Below are positions 23,831-32,143 of a DNA stretch of 38,922 nt, one piece after another; the stretch's first letter is position 1, and each line of letters starts with the position of its first letter. Position numbers and translations under genes: made by a program. The notes under the pieces were generated by a model, which was given only the letters and a program-made list of their open reading frames with translations, made no database searches and was not told where the DNA came from. The stretch is taken from NCBI GenBank assembly GCA_017408585.1, contig JAFQUJ010000005.1, positions 1-38,922 on the forward strand, written 5' to 3'. The stretch is from Clostridia bacterium (lineage in GTDB: Bacteria > Bacillota > Clostridia > Oscillospirales > CAG-272).

Positions 23831-26665
23831 ATGATAAATAGCATAGAAATAAAGGGCGCAAGAGTTCATAACCTGAAAAACATTGATATTTCTATCCCGA
23901 GAGATAAGCTTGTTATACTCACAGGCCTCTCCGGCTCAGGAAAATCCTCGCTCGCCTTTGATACGATATTCGCAGAGGGTCATAGACGCTTTGTAGAATC
24001 TCTTTCATCATATGCGAGAATGTTTTTAGGACAGCTTGATAAGCCCGATGTCGATTCAATCGAGGGACTTTCACCCGCCATCTCAATCGACCAAAAAACA
24101 ACCTCTAAGAATCCACGCTCTACTGTTGGAACAGTAACCGAAATTTACGATTACCTAAGACTTCTATACTCACGCCTTGGCACAGTCCATTGTCCTGAGT
24201 GTGGCAAAGAAATAAAGCAACAGAGCGTTGACCAAATAATAGATAAAATCCTAACTCTCTCAGACGGTGAGCGCTTTATGGTAATCGCACCCGTCATAAG
24301 AGGAAAAAAGGGCAGACACGAAAAGGTAATTGCCGACGCAAGAAAGAATGGCTACGCAAGAGTTAGAGTTGACGGAACAGTCTATGATCTTAACGAGGAT
24401 ATCGAGCTTGAGCTAACCAAAAAGCACAATATCGACATTCTTGTCGATAGACTAGTGATGAAGGAGGGCATTCGCTCACGCCTTGCCGACTCTGTCGAAA
24501 CCGCCCTTAAAATTGCCGACGGAAAGGTTGGTATCGTTACCGTTCCTCGTGACGGAGAGGGTACAGAAATGGAGTTTTCCACCAACTATGCGTGCGAGGA
24601 GCACGGAATTAGCTTTGGTGAAATTGAGCCACGCTCATTCTCCTTCAATAACCCATTTGGCGCATGCCCGCATTGTCTTGGAATTGGCGAAATGCGCAAT
24701 ATCTCCCCCGACAAAATAATCCCTGATAGATCTCTTTCGCTCTCTGAGGGTGCAATACAGGTAAACGGCTTTAAAAGCATTGACGAGCAAAGCTGGACAG
24801 GCCCACTTTTCAAGGCGGTATGTGAGAAAATAGGCATTTCCCTTGACACACCCATACGCGATTTTACCGAGGAACAGCTAAACGCGATTCTGTACGGAAC
24901 AGGCGATGAGTATTACACGGTTGACCGCTACTTTGCAAAGCAAAAAAAGACAACAACCACAAAATTCGAGGGCGTAATCAAAACCATTGAGCAAAGAATG
25001 CAAATGATGGGCGACGAATATTACGACCAATTCATCGAGGAAACCCCTTGCCCTGAGTGTCACGGACAAAGGCTCAACAAATTTTCAAGGGCTGTTACTG
25101 TTGGTGGTAAAAATATAGACGAATTTTGCAGACTCAGCGTAAGTGACGAGCTTGATTTTGTAAACAAGCTTGAATTTTCCGAGAGCGAGACAGAAATTGC
25201 AAGAGAAATTTTGAAGGAAATCCGTGCCCGCCTTGGCTTTATGAAAAGCGTAGGGCTTGAATATTTAACACTCGCAAGAAAGGCATCAACCTTGTCAGGT
25301 GGTGAGGCGCAGAGGATAAGACTTGCAACTCAAATCGGATCTTCGCTTGTTGGCGTGCTTTATATCCTTGACGAGCCAAGCATAGGACTTCACCAAAGGG
25401 ATAATAGCAAGCTCATAAGGACCTTAAAGGAGCTCCGTGATGTTGGAAACAGCGTTATCGTTGTAGAGCATGACGAGGAAACCATGCTTGAAAGTGACTA
25501 TATAATTGATATAGGACCGGGAGCTGGCGTTCATGGCGGCGAGGTTGTCGCACAGGGAACACCCGAGGAGATTATGAAAAACGAGGCGTCAATTACGGGC
25601 GCATATCTTAGTGGAAGAAAGCAAATCCCCGTTCCCAAGGTGAGAAGAAAGGGCAACGGAAATTACCTAAGAGTTCTTGGTGCAAGAGAAAACAATCTCA
25701 AAAATATAAATGTTGAGATTCCACTCGGTTGCTTTGTCGCGGTTACGGGTGTTAGTGGCTCGGGCAAAAGCTCGCTTGTAAACAAGATAATCCTTCAAGC
25801 CTTAGCAAGAAAGCTCAATCGTGCAATCACCTATCCCGGTAAATGCGATGGCATTGAGGGCTACGAGGCACTTGATAAGGTAATAGCCATTGACCAGTCC
25901 CCAATAGGACGCTCACCAAGGTCAAATCCAGCCACATATACGGGTCTTTTTAACGAAATAAGAGATTTATTCGCCAAAACCCCCGACGCAAAAATGCGCT
26001 CATATGGACCGGGTCGATTCTCCTTTAATGTAAAGGGCGGACGATGCGAGAGCTGTGAGGGTGACGGAGTCAAAAAGATAGAAATGCACTTTTTGCCCGA
26101 TGTTTATGTGAAATGTGATGTTTGTAAGGGCAAGCGCTATAACAGGGATACCCTCGAGGTTAGATTTAAGGGTAAAAACATTGCTGATGTGCTTGATATG
26201 ACCGCCGAGGAGGGCGCAATCTTCTTTGCCGATATTCCAAATATCGCAAGAAAGCTTCAAACAATATGCGATGTAGGACTAGGCTATATAAAAATAGGCC
26301 AATCTTCAACAACTCTTTCCGGTGGAGAGGCGCAAAGGGTTAAGCTTGCAACAGAGCTATCGAAGCGCTCGACAGGCAAGACAATCTACATTCTTGACGA
26401 GCCAACAACCGGACTTCACGCAGACGATGTAAATAAGCTCATTGGTGTGTTACAAAGACTTGTTGATGCGGGAAATACCGTCATGGTAATAGAGCATAAT
26501 CTAGATGTCATAAAGACCGCCGATTATATAATTGATTTAGGACCGGAGGGTGGAGATGCAGGTGGAAGAATTGTCGCAACAGGCACACCCGAGGAGGTAG
26601 CCGAGCACCCAACCTCATATACAGGCATCTATGTAAAGAGAGCATTAAATGGCTATAAGAATTAA
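23831..26665 (+). CDS. uvrA: Excinuclease ABC subunit A
   Basis: 944 residues. It contains two ABC ATPase modules: Walker [10 protein letters not shown] near residue 31 and GVSGSGKSS near residue 640. The signatures are [12 protein letters not shown] and [12 protein letters not shown], and the Walker B elements are [14 protein letters not shown] and [14 protein letters not shown]. Zinc modules are seen at [26 protein letters not shown] and, in the second half, [20 protein letters not shown] with [10 protein letters not shown]. The dimer scans DNA and loads UvrB. The start at 23831 follows AAGGAAAAGAAT. Nothing unusual in length or motif order. Confidence 0.98.
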   Translation: MINSIEIKGARVHNLKNIDISIPRDKLVILTGLSGSGKSSLAFDTIFAEGHRRFVESLSSYARMFLGQLDKPDVDSIEGLSPAISIDQKTTSKNPRSTVGTVTEIYDYLRLLYSRLGTVHCPECGKEIKQQSVDQIIDKILTLSDGERFMVIAPVIRGKKGRHEKVIADARKNGYARVRVDGTVYDLNEDIELELTKKHNIDILVDRLVMKEGIRSRLADSVETALKIADGKVGIVTVPRDGEGTEMEFSTNYACEEHGISFGEIEPRSFSFNNPFGACPHCLGIGEMRNISPDKIIPDRSLSLSEGAIQVNGFKSIDEQSWTGPLFKAVCEKIGISLDTPIRDFTEEQLNAILYGTGDEYYTVDRYFAKQKKTTTTKFEGVIKTIEQRMQMMGDEYYDQFIEETPCPECHGQRLNKFSRAVTVGGKNIDEFCRLSVSDELDFVNKLEFSESETEIAREILKEIRARLGFMKSVGLEYLTLARKASTLSGGEAQRIRLATQIGSSLVGVLYILDEPSIGLHQRDNSKLIRTLKELRDVGNSVIVVEHDEETMLESDYIIDIGPGAGVHGGEVVAQGTPEEIMKNEASITGAYLSGRKQIPVPKVRRKGNGNYLRVLGARENNLKNINVEIPLGCFVAVTGVSGSGKSSLVNKIILQALARKLNRAITYPGKCDGIEGYEALDKVIAIDQSPIGRSPRSNPATYTGLFNEIRDLFAKTPDAKMRSYGPGRFSFNVKGGRCESCEGDGVKKIEMHFLPDVYVKCDVCKGKRYNRDTLEVRFKGKNIADVLDMTAEEGAIFFADIPNIARKLQTICDVGLGYIKIGQSSTTLSGGEAQRVKLATELSKRSTGKTIYILDEPTTGLHADDVNKLIGVLQRLVDAGNTVMVIEHNLDVIKTADYIIDLGPEGGDAGGRIVATGTPEEVAEHPTSYTGIYVKRALNGYKN

Positions 26666-26691
26666 AAAAGTGGACTTGTGTCCACTTTTTT
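26664..26691. terminator. Bidirectional terminator between uvrA and the SipL-like gene
   Basis: AAAAAAGTGGAC pairs with GTCCACTTTTTT around TTGT. It serves two converging genes. Confidence 0.85.
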
Positions 26692-26695
26692 AATT

Positions 26696-28231
26696 TTAAA
26701 TTATAAGACTTTTTACTCCATCAAGCTCTGCGTCGCTTAGCTGATTTTCCTCGCTTAATTTCTTCTCTGTAGTGTGATATCTTTTCGCAATCTCCCATAA
26801 GGTATCACCCTCGCTAGGAAAGTAAACTCGCACACATGATGCGTCATTTTTAAATTCTACATCTCGATTTATCGTAGCACCATTGACAATTTGAATTGTG
26901 TCCCTTTCAAGCACACATACGCTAGGATAGAGCTGAGCGCTAAGGTGTAGCTTGTCGTCGCTCAATCTCGCATCGGTAAGACAAACACCAAAGCTAGCAC
27001 GCGCAAGCCCTGCGCTTACCTTAGATGATAAAGGAAGCTCATATTTGATAGGAAGCTCATAGCTTTCAAAGTAGTATTCGCACTCGCCATTCTCCTGTGG
27101 CGCACCCTTGCCAATCACTCCTACACAAAGTCTTCCTACTATTACGCCCTTGTCACCATTCAAATCACATTTTTCAAATACAGGGTCAAGAATAATATCT
27201 ACAATTTCCTTTGCGTCCTTGCCCTTGCGCTTTACACCTTCATTTATGGCAAATGACTCGCACGCCCCACTTGCAAGCTTGAAAAGCTCACACTCTCTAT
27301 AAGATACACTCATTTCGTTCTTTGTAGAATAGCAGTCAAGTACAACAGAGCTCTCTGTATTTCTGTATGCCTCAGCCTCAATCTCACAGCACACATCAAA
27401 GCAAAGCTCACTTTTATCGTTTTGCTCCTCATTGAAAATGGAAAGGCTGACGCATCGTGCAAGCGCTCGTATCGTATCAGATGGGCAAGCCCCCTCAAGC
27501 TCCACACACTCGTAAACGGGTAGGCTCTTAGATAGAGTGAATAGCTCGCCCTCGCTCTCGCAAACGCACTTTACAATAACCTCGCCTTGACACGAAGCCC
27601 CACCATTTGTCGCCTTGATTTCCTTTAAAATGATATTCGCATCACAAAGGACCACGCGAATGTCTTTTTTCGACCCTGTGTCTAGCTTTTCACTTATTTT
27701 TATGCCACTAAGCACTCCTGTCGCAACCGAAAATGTGTTTACGCTCTCACATCGCCTTTCGATAAAAAGCTCGTCAGCGCTTGATTTGCCCGAAATGCCC
27801 TCGCTAATCTCCCTATCATCTACACCTAGAATTCTACTCTTTAAGCGTGTCTTTATCGTAAGACGCCTAGGAGCGCTAACTCTTGTTGTAACATTATCGC
27901 ATACTGTGTCAACAAAAATTGTGTGCGCCTTTGATTTTAATGGCACAGACGCCTCGTAGCTACTGCAAAGAGGTGTAGAGCAAAGCTTGCCCTCGTCGTC
28001 AACATATATTACCGAATATGTAACAGTTCCCCCAATGTCAAGCATAGTCCCACTCTGTGAGTCGGATATATACTTGCTCTCTGGCAACACCTGAGCCCTT
28101 GTAAATAAAACACGCCTAACCTCGCTCACATAGTCGGGTAAAACGAACTCCTCACTTACATCATGCGTTGCAGTTGTGGCATCACTAGCAAAGCTGAGAA
28201 CAGGATTTTTTGAAAGTTGATTATTGTTCAT
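26696..28231 (-). CDS. DUF3794/LysM protein, SipL-like spore morphogenesis factor
   Basis: 511 residues, close to the length of SipL of Clostridioides difficile (known from memory). DUF3794-like beta domains recur, for example LPDYVSEVRRVLFTRAQVLP with DIGGTVTYSVIYVDDEGKL at about 30-85, and weaker repeats later. A C-terminal LysM domain spans about 465-511 (RVYFPSEGDTLWEIAKRYHT, then EKKLSEENQL). SipL binds the SpoIVA ATPase to encase the forespore. The SipL identity is inference from domain order; other DUF3794/LysM proteins exist. It begins after CAAGGAGAAAACC. A sigma-E-like promoter is seen upstream. Confidence 0.8.
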   Translation of the reverse strand: MNNNQLSKNPVLSFASDATTATHDVSEEFVLPDYVSEVRRVLFTRAQVLPESKYISDSQSGTMLDIGGTVTYSVIYVDDEGKLCSTPLCSSYEASVPLKSKAHTIFVDTVCDNVTTRVSAPRRLTIKTRLKSRILGVDDREISEGISGKSSADELFIERRCESVNTFSVATGVLSGIKISEKLDTGSKKDIRVVLCDANIILKEIKATNGGASCQGEVIVKCVCESEGELFTLSKSLPVYECVELEGACPSDTIRALARCVSLSIFNEEQNDKSELCFDVCCEIEAEAYRNTESSVVLDCYSTKNEMSVSYRECELFKLASGACESFAINEGVKRKGKDAKEIVDIILDPVFEKCDLNGDKGVIVGRLCVGVIGKGAPQENGECEYYFESYELPIKYELPLSSKVSAGLARASFGVCLTDARLSDDKLHLSAQLYPSVCVLERDTIQIVNGATINRDVEFKNDASCVRVYFPSEGDTLWEIAKRYHTTEKKLSEENQLSDAELDGVKSLII

Positions 28232-28264
28232 TGGTTTTCTCCTTGAAATTTATTTTCCTGTTAC

Positions 28265-28293
28265 ACTTTATGCAAAGAAAAAATCAATTATTA
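28265..28293 (-). promoter_or_regulatory. Sigma-E-like sporulation promoter of the SipL-like gene
   Basis: On the minus strand TAATAAT (28293-28287), 14 bases, CATAAAGT (28272-28265). The Bacillus sigma-E consensus is about KMATATT, 13-15 bases, CATACA-T. The match is 6 of 7 at -35 and about 6 of 8 at -10 with the right spacing. Confidence 0.45.
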
Positions 28294-28294
28294 C

Positions 28295-28323
28295 TTGACA
28301 AGCCATAAAAATTGTGATAGAAT
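28295..28323 (+). promoter_or_regulatory. Sigma-A promoter of the T-box leader and serS
   Basis: TTGACA (28295-28300), 17 bases, TAGAAT (28318-28323). It begins two bases from the divergent sigma-E-like -35 box. Confidence 0.75.
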
Positions 28324-28329
28324 ACAAAC

Positions 28330-28540
28330 CATAAAGGCAATGACGGAAAAATAGCTATATAAATGATATGAACAAGAGATCAGTGCTACTAGCTGTGAGG
28401 TGCTGACATATCAATAGTGTTCCATTCCCGAGCCGTGTGCGATGAGCATAACGCCTAACCTCGTTATCGGTTGTGAGTAAAACATAAGGTGGTACCGTGT
28501 ATTTTGCACCCTTAATTTTAAGGGGGCATTTTTTGTTTTT
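28330..28540 (+). promoter_or_regulatory. T-box riboswitch (probably serine-tRNA sensing)
   Basis: The conserved T-box sequence AAGGTGGTACCGTG is at 28486-28499, directly before a terminator. The 5' part (28333-28440) has the size and hairpin content of stem I. TCC at 28421-28423, followed by A, is a candidate serine specifier, but I did not resolve the full stem I. Uncharged tRNA would stabilise the antiterminator and allow serS transcription. Confidence 0.85.
28505..28540 (+). terminator. T-box leader terminator
   Basis: TGC-A-CCCTTAA pairs with TTAAGGG-G-GCA (one A-G mismatch) followed by TTTTTTGTTTTT. Part of its 5' side overlaps the antiterminator region. Confidence 0.8.
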
Positions 28541-28550
28541 ATTAACGCTC

Positions 28551-28609
28551 TGTCGCAATACGAGCTCGTTTTTGACACAAAACAGCTTTGAAATACTGCG
28601 TTCTCGCTC
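28551..28609 (+). repeat. 59-base direct repeat, copy 1
   Basis: It matches 28722-28780 with one mismatch (G to A near the end). It lies in the roughly 300-base stretch between the T-box terminator and serS, which holds no gene. Confidence 0.85.
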
Positions 28610-28721
28610 GGTTACAGACCACTAAAGAGTATGCGCCCTCGCTCCGCCTTGTCTTTCTTTGCTCTTTATGCGTCAAAAGCACCTTGCTATCGAGCTCTTA
28701 ATTGCTCCATCGCTCAATTTT

Positions 28722-28780
28722 TGTCGCAATACGAGCTCGTTTTTGACACAAAACAGCTTTGAAATACTGCGTTCTCACTC
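28722..28780 (+). repeat. 59-base direct repeat, copy 2
   Basis: Second copy, 171 bases after the first. Both contain the palindrome CGAGCTCG. The intervening 112 bases (28610-28721) show no ORF or RNA that I recognise. Confidence 0.85.
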
Positions 28781-28841
28781 AAATTTTACGCAATACGGCT
28801 TCAATAATTTTGTAAAATTTTATCCAATATGGAGGTTTAAT

Positions 28842-30125
28842 ATGATTGATTTAAAATTTCTAAGAGAAAACCCTGAGCTTGTAAAGGAAAATATTAAAAA
28901 GAAGTTCCAAGAGCACAAGCTTCCTCTTGTTGACGAGGTTATCGAGCTTGATAGACAATATCGTGAATTCAAGCAAGAGGCTGATACCCTTCGTGGCGAG
29001 AGAAACAAGCTCTCAAAGCAAATCGGTGCTCTTATGGCACAGGGCAAGCGCGACGAGGCGAACGAGATAAAGGCGAAGGTAACTGCCGCTGCCGCTCGCT
29101 TAGCTGAGCTTGAGGTGCTCGAGGAGGAATACGCAGAGAAGATTAAAAAGATAATGCTAATAATTCCTAACATTATCGACCCAAGTGTTCCAATAGGACG
29201 CGACGATAGCGAAAATGTAGAGGTTCAAAGATATGGCGAGCCTGTTGTTCCGGAGTTCAACATTCCATACCATACCGAGATTATGGAGGCGTTCGAGGGT
29301 ATTGACCTTGATAGCGCAAGAAAGGTTGCAGGAAATGGCTTCTACTACCTTATGGGCGACATCGCAAGACTTCACTCTGCTATTATTTCATACGCTCGCG
29401 ACTTTATGATAGGTAGAGGCTTTACCTATTGTGTGCCACCGTTTATGATTAGAAGCGAGGTTGTAACAGGCGTTATGTCCTTCGCTGAAATGGAAGCTAT
29501 GATGTATAAAATAGAGGGCGAGGATCTTTACCTAATCGGTACTAGTGAGCACTCTATGATAGGTAAATTCATTGATACAATCATACCCGAGGAAAAGCTC
29601 CCACAAACACTAACATCATACTCGCCATGCTTCCGTAAGGAAAAGGGCGCTCATGGCATTGAGGAGCGTGGAGTTTACAGAATTCACCAATTTGAAAAGC
29701 AGGAAATGATAGTTGTATGTAAGCCTGAGGATAGCCCAATGTGGTTTGATAAGCTCTGGCAGAATACAGTTGACCTATTCCGTACACTTGATATTCCCGT
29801 TAGAACTCTTGAATGCTGTTCCGGCGATCTAGCTGACCTAAAGGTTAAGAGCATAGATGTTGAGGCATGGAGCCCAAGACAAAAGAAATATTTCGAGGTT
29901 GGCTCTTGCTCAAATCTTGGCGACGCACAGGCACGCAGACTTAAAATAAGAATAAACGGTGCAGACGGAAAGTATTTTGCACACACACTAAATAACACAG
30001 TTGTAGCACCACCTCGTATGCTTATCGCATTCCTTGAGAACAATCTCAACGAGGACGGAAGCGTAAACATTCCGGTAGCTCTCCAACCATATATGGGCGG
30101 ACAAACCAAAATCGAAAAGAAATAA
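28842..30125 (+). CDS. serS: Seryl-tRNA synthetase
   Basis: 427 residues, normal for bacterial SerRS. The N-terminal coiled-coil arm runs from about 30 to 105 (YREFKQEADTLRGERNKLSK...ARLAELEVLEEEYAEKI). The class II core follows with LIGTSEHSMIGK, motif 2 as SPCFRKEKGAHGIEERGVYR with QFEKQEM, and motif 3 NTVVAPPRMLIAFLEN. It charges tRNA-Ser and tRNA-Sec. The ATG at 28842 follows TATGGAGGTTTAAT; the frame is open further upstream by chance through the repeat region. Confidence 0.98.
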   Translation: MIDLKFLRENPELVKENIKKKFQEHKLPLVDEVIELDRQYREFKQEADTLRGERNKLSKQIGALMAQGKRDEANEIKAKVTAAAARLAELEVLEEEYAEKIKKIMLIIPNIIDPSVPIGRDDSENVEVQRYGEPVVPEFNIPYHTEIMEAFEGIDLDSARKVAGNGFYYLMGDIARLHSAIISYARDFMIGRGFTYCVPPFMIRSEVVTGVMSFAEMEAMMYKIEGEDLYLIGTSEHSMIGKFIDTIIPEEKLPQTLTSYSPCFRKEKGAHGIEERGVYRIHQFEKQEMIVVCKPEDSPMWFDKLWQNTVDLFRTLDIPVRTLECCSGDLADLKVKSIDVEAWSPRQKKYFEVGSCSNLGDAQARRLKIRINGADGKYFAHTLNNTVVAPPRMLIAFLENNLNEDGSVNIPVALQPYMGGQTKIEKK

Positions 30126-30133
30126 TCAAAAGC

Positions 30134-30168
30134 AAAAATCTCCGAGAAATCGGAGATTTTGTTCTTTT
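30134..30168 (+). terminator. Terminator after serS
   Basis: AAAATCTCCGA pairs with TCGGAGATTTT around GAAA, then GTTCTTTT. Confidence 0.85.
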
Positions 30169-30177
30169 AATATTCTA

Positions 30178-30206
30178 TTGACATATTTGTAAAAAAATGC
30201 TACAAT
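30178..30206 (+). promoter_or_regulatory. Sigma-A promoter of the phosphoribosyltransferase gene
   Basis: TTGACA (30178-30183), 17 bases, TACAAT (30201-30206), 34 bases before the start. Confidence 0.75.
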
Positions 30207-30240
30207 AATAGTGTAAATAAAAGAAAAAAGAGGTACATAT

Positions 30241-30798
30241 ATGAAATACCATAACATGAAAATCGCAGGACTTGATCGTGCGCTCCCAATCTGCAAGGTA
30301 ACAGACGACCTATATATTGCAGGCTTCGTTATTTTTGGCGATCCCGAGCTAACAACTGCGTGCGCTAAGGCACTCCTTGAAAAAGCTCCCGAGTACGATT
30401 ATATGATCACCGCTGAGGCAAAGGGAATTCCACTAATTCACGAAATGGCTCGCCTTCAAGGCAACCAAAAATATATCCTTGCAAGAAAAGGCCCAAAGCT
30501 TTATATGACGGATATCCTTTCCGTTACTGTAAACTCAATCACCACCGCCAAGGAGCAAAGGCTCTACCTTGATGGCGCAGATGCAAAGCTCATGAACGGT
30601 AAGAGAATACTCATAGTTGACGATGTTATTTCAACAGGAGAGTCACTACACGCAATAGAAGAGCTTGTAAGAAAAGCCGGCGGAGAGGTTGTTGGCAGAA
30701 TGGCAATTCTTGCCGAGGGCGACGCAATAGACCGCCCCGATATCACCTACCTCGAGCCACTCCCACTCTTTAGTGACGCACAGGGAACAATTAAATAA
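30241..30798 (+). CDS. Purine phosphoribosyltransferase, adenine PRT-like
   Basis: 185 residues. The PRPP-binding loop RILIVDDVISTGESLHAIEE lies near residue 120, and YDYMITAEAKGIPLIHEMAR near 55 is the PP-loop region. Both fit adenine or xanthine phosphoribosyltransferases, which convert a free purine base and PRPP to the nucleotide. The substrate is not certain; the segment ILARKGPKLYMTD at about 80 resembles the APRT group. It is a single-gene unit between its own promoter and terminator. The start follows AAAAAAGAGGTACATAT. Confidence 0.8.
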   Translation: MKYHNMKIAGLDRALPICKVTDDLYIAGFVIFGDPELTTACAKALLEKAPEYDYMITAEAKGIPLIHEMARLQGNQKYILARKGPKLYMTDILSVTVNSITTAKEQRLYLDGADAKLMNGKRILIVDDVISTGESLHAIEELVRKAGGEVVGRMAILAEGDAIDRPDITYLEPLPLFSDAQGTIK

Positions 30799-30811
30799 AA
30801 CAAATTATTAG

Positions 30812-30848
30812 AAAATCTCGGTTTTTCAAGCCGAGATTTTTTATTTTT
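30812..30848 (+). terminator. Terminator after the phosphoribosyltransferase gene
   Basis: AAAATCTCGG pairs with CCGAGATTTT around TTTTTCAAG, followed by TTATTTTT. Confidence 0.85.
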
Positions 30849-30856
30849 AAAAAGTA

Positions 30857-30886
30857 TTGATTTTTAAGCTAAAAGTGTGTTATACT
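30857..30886 (+). promoter_or_regulatory. Promoter of the structured RNA and restriction locus
   Basis: TTGATT (30857-30862), 18 bases, TATACT (30881-30886). Transcription would start near 30893, exactly where the outermost helix of the structured RNA begins. Confidence 0.6.
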
Positions 30887-30892
30887 AAATTT

Positions 30893-31090
30893 GCCAAACA
30901 AAATCGAATATTTTAAAAATGAGTAAACAAAGGGCATATTATACCCTTTTTCTTGTCATACTCCCATTATGAACTTTGTTAAAATGCAAGCTTCAATATG
31001 GGAGAGTTTACTCATACCATATTCGATTTTGTTTGGCGACGGTCGAGGCTTGCATTTTGGTGCGTTAGCTTTGGCTGACGCACTTTTTTA
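30893..31090 (+). ncRNA. Putative pseudoknotted structured RNA upstream of the methyltransferase/DUF262-HNH pair
   Basis: Nested perfect helices are visible. P1 is 30893-30911 with 31019-31037 (19 pairs). P2 is 30919-30928 with 31006-31015 (10 pairs). P3 is 30929-30934 with 30944-30949 (6 pairs). P4 is 30961-30967 with 30998-31004 (7 pairs). P2, P3 and P4 form a three-way junction. The loop of P4 (30981-30991, AAAATGCAAGC) pairs with 31048-31058 beyond P1, an 11-pair pseudoknot extendable to 14 with one G-U. An intrinsic terminator follows at 31060. It could be a stand-alone RNA or a leader controlling the genes. I know no named RNA class with this layout. A MITE is less likely because the flanks show no target-site duplication and the pseudoknot partner lies outside the terminal repeats. 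Confidence 0.65.
31060..31089 (+). terminator. Terminator at the end of the structured RNA
   Basis: GTGCGTTAGC pairs with GCTGACGCAC (one G-U) around TTTG, then TTTTTT. It lies 43 bases before the methyltransferase start, so it either ends a separate RNA or acts as an attenuator. Confidence 0.8.
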
Positions 31091-31132
31091 TTTTGTAAAA
31101 AAGATGCGACTATTTTAAAAAGGAGCATCAAA

Positions 31133-32143
31133 ATGGCAAAAAGCGACAACTTACGAATGGCAAGGCAAACAAAACAAGATGAATTTTATACTCAACTCGC
31201 TGATGTTGAAAGAGAATTAAAACATTACAAAGAACATTTTAAGGATAAAATTGTTTTTTGTAATTGTGACGATCCATATGAGAGTAACTTTTTCAAATAT
31301 TTCGCAATGAACTTTAATTATTTAGGGCTGAAAAAGCTTATAGCTACTTGCTATGATTCATCACCTATTGTCGGCACTCAGCTTTCCCTGTTCCCCGAGA
31401 AAAATCCCTATAAAATTGAAATTACCGAGGTAATAGACGCAAACGGAGATGGCGCAATTGATCTTAGCGATGTTGAATATTTATTAAAAAATAAAAACAA
31501 CACCCGTGCAAAGCTTGAAAGCGGAGATTTTCGTTCCGATGAGTGCATAGAGCTTTTGAAAGAGTGCGATATAGTAGTCACAAATCCCCCATTTTCCCTC
31601 TTTCGTGAATATGTTGCTCAACTTATGGAATACAATAAGAAATTTGTTATAATAGGTAATCAAAACGCTCTTACCTATAAAGAAATTTTTCCTTTAATTC
31701 GTGATAATAAAATGTGGTTAGGGTATGGTTTTTTGAATGGAAATGCTTATTTTAAAATACCCAACACTAATCGGGGCTATGCCAACGGTGTGTATGATGA
31801 GGGTACAGGACTGGTTAAATTTAGAAATTGCTGTTGGTTTACTAATCTTGATATTGAAAAACGCCACGAGGATTTATTGCTGTATAAGAAGTACAATGTG
31901 GAAGAATACCCTAAATATGACAATTACGACGCAATAAATGTCAATAAAACAGCCGACATTCCTAACGATTATGACGGGATAATGGGTGTGCCTATTACAT
32001 TTATAGATAAGTACAACCCCGAGCAATTTGAAATTTTAGGTTTGGATGATCATAGGGTTGAATGGCGGGGAAGAGGACCTGATTTGAATGGAAAATCTTT
32101 GTATAGAAGGATCATAATTAGGAGAAAAAACAATGCAAATTGA
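31133..32143 (+). CDS. EcoRI-type adenine-specific DNA methyltransferase
   Basis: 336 residues, close to M.EcoRI (326, from memory). The catalytic motif IV is DIVVTNPPFSLF (NPPF at 151-154). The family element VFCNCDDPYESNFFKYFAMNF lies at 41-61, and FVIIGNQNAL follows motif IV. It should methylate adenine N6 in a short DNA site. Residues 102-113 (DANGDGAIDLSD) match an EF-hand loop. The start follows AAAAAGGAGCATCAAA. Its stop overlaps the DUF262-HNH gene by 11 bases, tying the two together. Codon use and lower GC than the surrounding housekeeping genes fit acquired DNA. Confidence 0.88.
   Translation: MAKSDNLRMARQTKQDEFYTQLADVERELKHYKEHFKDKIVFCNCDDPYESNFFKYFAMNFNYLGLKKLIATCYDSSPIVGTQLSLFPEKNPYKIEITEVIDANGDGAIDLSDVEYLLKNKNNTRAKLESGDFRSDECIELLKECDIVVTNPPFSLFREYVAQLMEYNKKFVIIGNQNALTYKEIFPLIRDNKMWLGYGFLNGNAYFKIPNTNRGYANGVYDEGTGLVKFRNCCWFTNLDIEKRHEDLLLYKKYNVEEYPKYDNYDAINVNKTADIPNDYDGIMGVPITFIDKYNPEQFEILGLDDHRVEWRGRGPDLNGKSLYRRIIIRRKNNAN

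Noticed and set aside
28659-28841. Extended N-terminus of serS (61 extra residues)
   Set aside because: The extension is encoded by the repeat region, has no ribosome binding site and no place in the SerRS fold; 28842 has a strong site.
30929-30955. Independent terminator at AAAGGG/CCCTTT followed by TTTC
   Set aside because: The stem is short with a 9-base AT loop and lies inside the larger structure; the convincing terminator is at 31060.
30893-31037. Miniature transposable element (MITE) with 19-base terminal inverted repeats
   Set aside because: No target-site duplication flanks it, the start coincides with a promoter start site, and the pseudoknot partner lies beyond the repeats. Kept only as an alternative for the RNA.
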